DNA of 7,901 nt from positions 1 to 7,901 of the forward strand of contig JAICYE010000078.1 of assembly GCA_025934385.1 (NCBI GenBank). Reading direction: 5' to 3'. This document shows positions 5,278-7,901 of this stretch, one piece after another. Below the pieces are notes generated by a model. That model was not told the DNA's origin and did not search any database. It saw only the letters and a list, made by a program, of their open reading frames with translations. The stretch is from Acidimicrobiia bacterium (lineage in GTDB: Bacteria > Actinomycetota > Acidimicrobiia > IMCC26256 > BP-133). Made by a program: the position numbers and the translations under genes. The stretch's first letter is position 1, and every line of letters begins with the position of its first letter.

Positions 5278-5297
5278 GGAGGCAAAATAGGCCAATG
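5277..5297. promoter_or_regulatory. Symmetric bidirectional leaderless promoter
   Basis: The 7-bp core CAAAATA (5283-5289) reads TATTTT on the minus strand (5289 to 5284), six bases before ATG 5277, and CAAAAT on the plus strand (5283-5288), six bases before ATG 5295. Each start codon is therefore at the expected transcription start of its own -10 hexamer, and the two starts are 18 bp apart. The plus-strand hexamer has C instead of T at its first position, so the minus direction may be stronger. No -35 elements are recognised on either side. Confidence 0.6.
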
Positions 5298-6851
5298 CTC
5301 ACCGCCGAGGAGTACCGGGAATCGCTGCGCCGCTACCACCCCCGGGTGTTCGTCGACGGCGAAGCGGTCGGGTCGGTGGCCGACGAGCCGCGCCTGGCGC
5401 CGGGGATCGCCGCCATCGGCGTCACCTACGACTTCGCCGTCGGCCCCGACCACGCCGAGCACGCCGGAATCATGACGGCCAAACAGGCGACGTCGGGGAA
5501 GACCGTCAACCGCCTCGCCCATCTGAACGAGACGACCACCGACCTCCTCCAGAAGCTGGAAGCGGTGCGCCTGGTGTGCCGGGAGTCGGGCTGCGCCCAG
5601 CGCTACCTGACCCACGACGGCTTGAATGCCCTGGCGGCGGCCACGGCGGGGGCCGACGCCGAGCACGCCGGCACCGCCGCCACCCGCCACGAGCGGCTGC
5701 TCGACTACGTCCATCACGTCCAGGACGAGGACCTCACCCTCGGCATCGCCATGACCGACGCCAAGGGCGACCGCTCGAAGCGGCCCGGCGCCCAGGACAG
5801 GCCCGACGTCTACGTCCACGTCGCCGAGCGCCGCCCCGACGGCATCGTCATCCGGGGGACCAAGGCCATCGTCACCGCCGCCCCCTACGTCCACGAGTTC
5901 CTCGTCCTGCCCTGCCGGACGATGACGGCCGACGACGCCGACTTCGCCGTCTGCGGCGCCGTTCCCGTCGACGCCCCGGGCGTGACGATCATCGCCCGTC
6001 CGGCGGGGCGGCCGGGGGAGAAGGCGGCGACGTTCTCCGGCCGCTACGGGCAGTCGACCGGGGTGGTGGTCTTCGACGATGTGTTCGTCCCCCACGACCG
6101 GGTGTTCCTGGCCGGCGAGTACGCCGAGGCCGGCCTGGCCACCATCACCTACGCCACCCACCACCGCCACTCGTGCATCGGCGCCCGGGCCGGCTTCGGC
6201 GACCTGCTCATCGGCGCCGGCGCCCTCATGGTGGAGGCCAACGGGCTCGACCCCGACCGCCACGGCCACATCCGCGACGCCATGGTGGAGCTCATCACCG
6301 TGGTCGAGAGCTTCTTCGCCTGCGGGGTGGCGGCGTCGGTCTACGGCGTCGCCGACCCGGCCGGCGGCGTGATGCCCGACCCGGTCTTCGCCAACATCGG
6401 CAAGCTTCTGCTGGCCACCAAGATCTACGACATGCACCGCCTCGCCCACTACGTCTCTGGCGGGCTGGTGGTGTGCCTGCCGGGCCCGGACGAGGACCAC
6501 AACCCCGAGACGGCGGCGTCGCTGGAAGCCGTGCTCGGCGGACGGGCCGACGTCCCGGCCAGCGCCCGCCTCGAGGTCGCCCGCCTCGTGGAGGACCTCA
6601 CCGCCTCCTACGCCGGCAGCTGGTACTCGGTCATCTCGCTCCACGGCGGCGGCTCGCCGGAGGCCATGAAGCGGGAGATCTGGCGGAACTACCCCGTTGG
6701 CGAGAAGGTCGACCTCGTGGAGCGACTGCTCGACCGGGGCGTGGCCGGCGAGGGCGTCGGGCTCCCCTCGATCCGCCGCCGGATTTCCCGTCAGCCCGGC
6801 CGCTGCTGCGACGCCGGCTGCGAGCCCCCTGACCTAATGTCGCCGCCGTGA
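5295..6851 (+). CDS. 4-hydroxybutyryl-CoA dehydratase/HpaB-superfamily protein with incomplete Fe-S site
   Basis: The product has 518 residues. It follows clostridial AbfD along its length: [13 protein letters not shown] at the N-terminus, [19 protein letters not shown] (59-77), [10 protein letters not shown] (151-160), [19 protein letters not shown] (183-201), [20 protein letters not shown] (257-276), [20 protein letters not shown] (288-307) and [11 protein letters not shown] (450-460). In AbfD the [4Fe-4S] ligands are C99, C103, H292 and C299. By eye these correspond to Cys100, Tyr104, His290 and Ala297, so two are missing. AbfD Tyr296 and Lys300 are Cys294 and Arg298; Thr190 and Glu257 appear kept as Thr194 and Glu275. 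The HpaB phenol-binding Arg-x3-Tyr is Arg103-x3-His107. It is therefore probably a flavoprotein of this fold, but neither a standard dehydratase nor a standard 4-hydroxyphenylacetate hydroxylase. A Cys-containing tail (about 491-518) extends past AbfD. The next gene, dcd, starts in its stop codon. Confidence 0.8.
   Translation: MLTAEEYRESLRRYHPRVFVDGEAVGSVADEPRLAPGIAAIGVTYDFAVGPDHAEHAGIMTAKQATSGKTVNRLAHLNETTTDLLQKLEAVRLVCRESGCAQRYLTHDGLNALAAATAGADAEHAGTAATRHERLLDYVHHVQDEDLTLGIAMTDAKGDRSKRPGAQDRPDVYVHVAERRPDGIVIRGTKAIVTAAPYVHEFLVLPCRTMTADDADFAVCGAVPVDAPGVTIIARPAGRPGEKAATFSGRYGQSTGVVVFDDVFVPHDRVFLAGEYAEAGLATITYATHHRHSCIGARAGFGDLLIGAGALMVEANGLDPDRHGHIRDAMVELITVVESFFACGVAASVYGVADPAGGVMPDPVFANIGKLLLATKIYDMHRLAHYVSGGLVVCLPGPDEDHNPETAASLEAVLGGRADVPASARLEVARLVEDLTASYAGSWYSVISLHGGGSPEAMKREIWRNYPVGEKVDLVERLLDRGVAGEGVGLPSIRRRISRQPGRCCDAGCEPPDLMSPP
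6835..6840 (+). promoter_or_regulatory. -10 element of leaderless dcd transcript
   Basis: TAATGT followed by seven bases and GTG 6848, lying inside the last codons of the upstream gene. It would allow dcd to be transcribed as a leaderless mRNA independently of the dehydratase-like gene despite the 4-bp overlap. Confidence 0.45.
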
Positions 6852-7429
6852 TCCTCTCCGATGTCTCCATCCGCAAGGAGCTGGCCGACGGGCGGATCGT
6901 GATCGACCCGCTCGACGACCGCGACGTCCAGCCGTCGTCGGTCGACCTCCGCGTCGACCGCTACTTCCGGGTGTTCCGCAACGACACCACGCCGTTCATC
7001 GATCCCAAACTCCCGCACGAGGACCTGACGGAGCTGGTCGAGGTCGACGAGGGCCGAGCCTTCATCCTCCACCCCGGCGAGTTCGTGCTCGGCAGCACGC
7101 TCGAGGTCGTGACCCTCCCCGACGATCTCGTGGCCCGCCTGGAAGGCAAGAGCTCACTGGGGCGTCTGGGGTTGTTGATCCACAGCACCGCGGGATTTGT
7201 GGATGCTGGCTGGAGTGGCCATTTGACATTGGAGTTGTCCAATGTGGCCAACCTGCCGATCGCCATCTACCCGGGCATGAAGATCGGCCAGATCTCCTTC
7301 ATCCGCATGACCTCCCCGGCCGAGCGCCCCTACGGCAGCACCGAGACCCGGTCGAAGTACCAGGGGCAACGGGGGCCGACCCCGTCCCGGTACTACCTCA
7401 ACTTCGAGGACGAACAGGGGGGCAGCTAA
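6848..7429 (+). CDS. dcd: dCTP deaminase, dUMP-forming (bifunctional DCD-DUT type)
   Basis: The product has 193 residues, the usual length of the actinobacterial enzyme. It deaminates dCTP and, in the bifunctional type (EC 3.5.4.30), also hydrolyses the dUTP formed, giving dUMP for thymidylate synthesis; it is a cytosolic trimer. Conserved blocks are [28 protein letters not shown] (28-43), [12 protein letters not shown] (75-86), [20 protein letters not shown] (98-117), the catalytic Glu in HLTLE129L, PGMKIGQ (142-148) and [15 protein letters not shown] (169-183). Similarity to the M. tuberculosis enzyme, including Ala115 in HSTAGF, supports the dUMP-forming type; Ala120-Trp122 replaces the more usual Pro-Gly-Phe. 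GTG 6848 overlaps the previous stop and follows its own TAATGT. Codons 107-134 are unusually AT-rich. Confidence 0.95.
   Translation: MILSDVSIRKELADGRIVIDPLDDRDVQPSSVDLRVDRYFRVFRNDTTPFIDPKLPHEDLTELVEVDEGRAFILHPGEFVLGSTLEVVTLPDDLVARLEGKSSLGRLGLLIHSTAGFVDAGWSGHLTLELSNVANLPIAIYPGMKIGQISFIRMTSPAERPYGSTETRSKYQGQRGPTPSRYYLNFEDEQGGS
7217..7249. repeat. Inverted repeat within dcd active-site codons
   Basis: ACATTGGA (7226-7233), GTTG, TCCAATGT (7238-7245): 8-bp perfect arms with a 4-base loop. GGCC at 7217-7220 and 7246-7249 can extend the stem across a 5-base bulge on the left side. It overlaps the codon for catalytic Glu129. Function, if any, is unknown. Confidence 0.6.
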
Positions 7430-7441
7430 AAGGCGCGGCCG

Positions 7442-7478
7442 CCACCCTCTGCCCCTGACGGGGCAGCCGGATGGGTGG
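7442..7478. terminator. Bidirectional hairpin between dcd and MarR-like gene
   Basis: CTGCCCC (7449-7455), TGAC, GGGGCAG (7460-7466) form a perfect 7-bp stem, and CCACCC (7442-7447) pairs with GGGTGG (7473-7478) outside it across an asymmetric internal loop. It lies 12 bases after the dcd stop and 14 bases after the stop of the convergent gene, so it can serve both. There is no T tract on either strand. Confidence 0.55.
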
Positions 7479-7492
7479 TTCGGACCCCGCAC

Positions 7493-7901
7493 CTACGAGG
7501 CCCGATCGGCGTCCTCCATCTCTTCCCGAATCTCGATCAGGGCGAAGAGCCCCCTGCGGAGGCCGGCGACGTCATCGGCGGAGAGGCGGGCGGCGAGCTC
7601 GGCGTCGACGGCCGCGATCCCGGCGCGCACGGCGGCGGCGGCCCCCCGGCCCCGGTCCGTGATCTCCAGGTCGCCGGCGGCCCCGACTTCGAGATAACCC
7701 TGCTCGACCAGCGTGTCGAGCAGGCCCATGATCGACGGCTTGCGGCCGCCGAGTTCCCGCACCAGGCCGTCGACCGGCGCGCCGTGGTTGGCCATGCCGC
7801 CGAGGATGAAGGCGCCGTTGCGGGGGACGTCACCGAACCCGGCCGCCCCGAGGCGGGCCCGGATGGCGCCGGCGTAGGCGCCCCGGGCCGCTCGCAGCAG
7901 C
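7493..7901 (-). CDS. MarR-like winged-helix regulator, N-terminus off the window
   Basis: A total of 135 residues are visible; the frame is open to the right edge, so the start is missing, and the ATG at 7795 is internal. Helix LLRAARGAYAGAIRARLGAA is followed by GDVPRNGAFILGGMANHGAP, the recognition region VDGLVRELGGRKPSIMGLLD, then TLVEQGYLEVG and the C-terminal dimerisation helices (AAAAVRAGIAAVDAELAARL, DDVAGLRRGLFALIEIREEM). This order fits MarR-family regulators. Two oddities are visible: the wing is very short (GYLEVGAAGDLEITDRG), lacking the D-x-R-(R/A) loop that usually contacts the minor groove, and the recognition helix reads R-K-P-S-I where many relatives have S-K-Q-A-A. DNA binding may therefore differ. 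Target and ligand are unknown; the gene is convergent with dcd. Confidence 0.75.
   Translation of the reverse strand, partial: LLRAARGAYAGAIRARLGAAGFGDVPRNGAFILGGMANHGAPVDGLVRELGGRKPSIMGLLDTLVEQGYLEVGAAGDLEITDRGRGAAAAVRAGIAAVDAELAARLSADDVAGLRRGLFALIEIREEMEDADRAS

Noticed and set aside
5293..5295. TTG 5295 (minus) as start of the hydrolase
   Set aside because: It lies upstream of the TATTTT hexamer and would overlap the divergent start codon; ATG 5277 fits both the family N-terminus and the promoter.
5238..6644. Long minus-strand open frame opposite the dehydratase-like gene
   Set aside because: Gly/Val/Asp/His-rich composition typical of the antisense of GC-biased codons; the plus frame has clear family motifs.
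5576..6832. Second long plus-strand open frame within the dehydratase-like gene
   Set aside because: Arg/Pro/Gly-rich out-of-frame reading with no motif; it is a shadow of the real gene.
5295..6851. Annotation as a genuine 4-hydroxybutyryl-CoA dehydratase or as HpaB
   Set aside because: Key ligands of the first (two Cys) and key substrate-binding residues of the second are replaced, so only superfamily membership is claimed.
7223..7228. TTGACA inside dcd as a -35 promoter element
   Set aside because: No TANNNT hexamer at 16-18 bases downstream and no gene start after it; it is part of Leu-Thr codons in the rare-codon island.
1..7901. CRISPR array or tandem repeats
   Set aside because: No regularly spaced repeat units were seen; the only repeated motif is the pair of operators at 1769-1814.

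Overview
The window is high-GC DNA with strongly G/C-ending codons, short gene spacings, 4-bp GTGA stop/start overlaps and many genes whose start codon sits 6-8 bases after a TANNNT-type -10 hexamer, i.e. probably leaderless. This points to an actinobacterium. An Acidimicrobiia-like lineage is my best guess but is not proven by anything here. No rRNA, CRISPR array or intact insertion sequence is visible.

Left end (1-1260): the remains of a genomic island beside a tRNA. A leaderless two-gene minus-strand operon (50-271, then a gene running off the left edge from 57) looks like an antitoxin/toxin pair. Next come an orphan plus-strand coding tail (about 296-474) without a start codon, and a frameshifted, 3'-truncated tyrosine integrase (about 615-1005, minus). 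These abut an intact tRNA-Gly(CCC) (1130-1203, minus) that has its own intrinsic terminator.

Centre-left (1261-2803): a small DsrE-like cysteine protein (minus) is divergent from a two-gene operon. That operon encodes a six-helix membrane protein of unknown function and a winged-helix regulator. Its promoter (TTGACT-N18-TACGCT) carries two copies of ACTTTG-N5-CAAAG(T/C), one between -35 and -10 and one over the expected start of transcription, an arrangement that suggests repression, probably by the co-encoded regulator.

Centre (2804-4757): after a hairpin terminator there is a leaderless DUF3311 gene coupled by a GTGA overlap to a sodium:solute symporter (SSS) gene, the usual two-component arrangement of MctP-like carboxylate permeases.

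Centre-right (4738-6851): an ISOC-type isochorismatase-family hydrolase (minus) and a 4-hydroxybutyryl-CoA dehydratase/HpaB-superfamily protein (plus) are transcribed divergently. Their start codons are only 18 bp apart around one shared AT-rich hexamer pair. The superfamily protein keeps the overall AbfD sequence pattern but, by eye, lacks two of the four [4Fe-4S] ligands.

Right end (6848-7901): dcd (dCTP deaminase of the bifunctional, dUMP-forming type) follows with a GTGA overlap and its own apparent leaderless promoter. It contains a block of atypical codons with a perfect 8-bp inverted repeat over its active site. A T-poor hairpin separates it from a convergent MarR-like regulator that is cut by the window edge.
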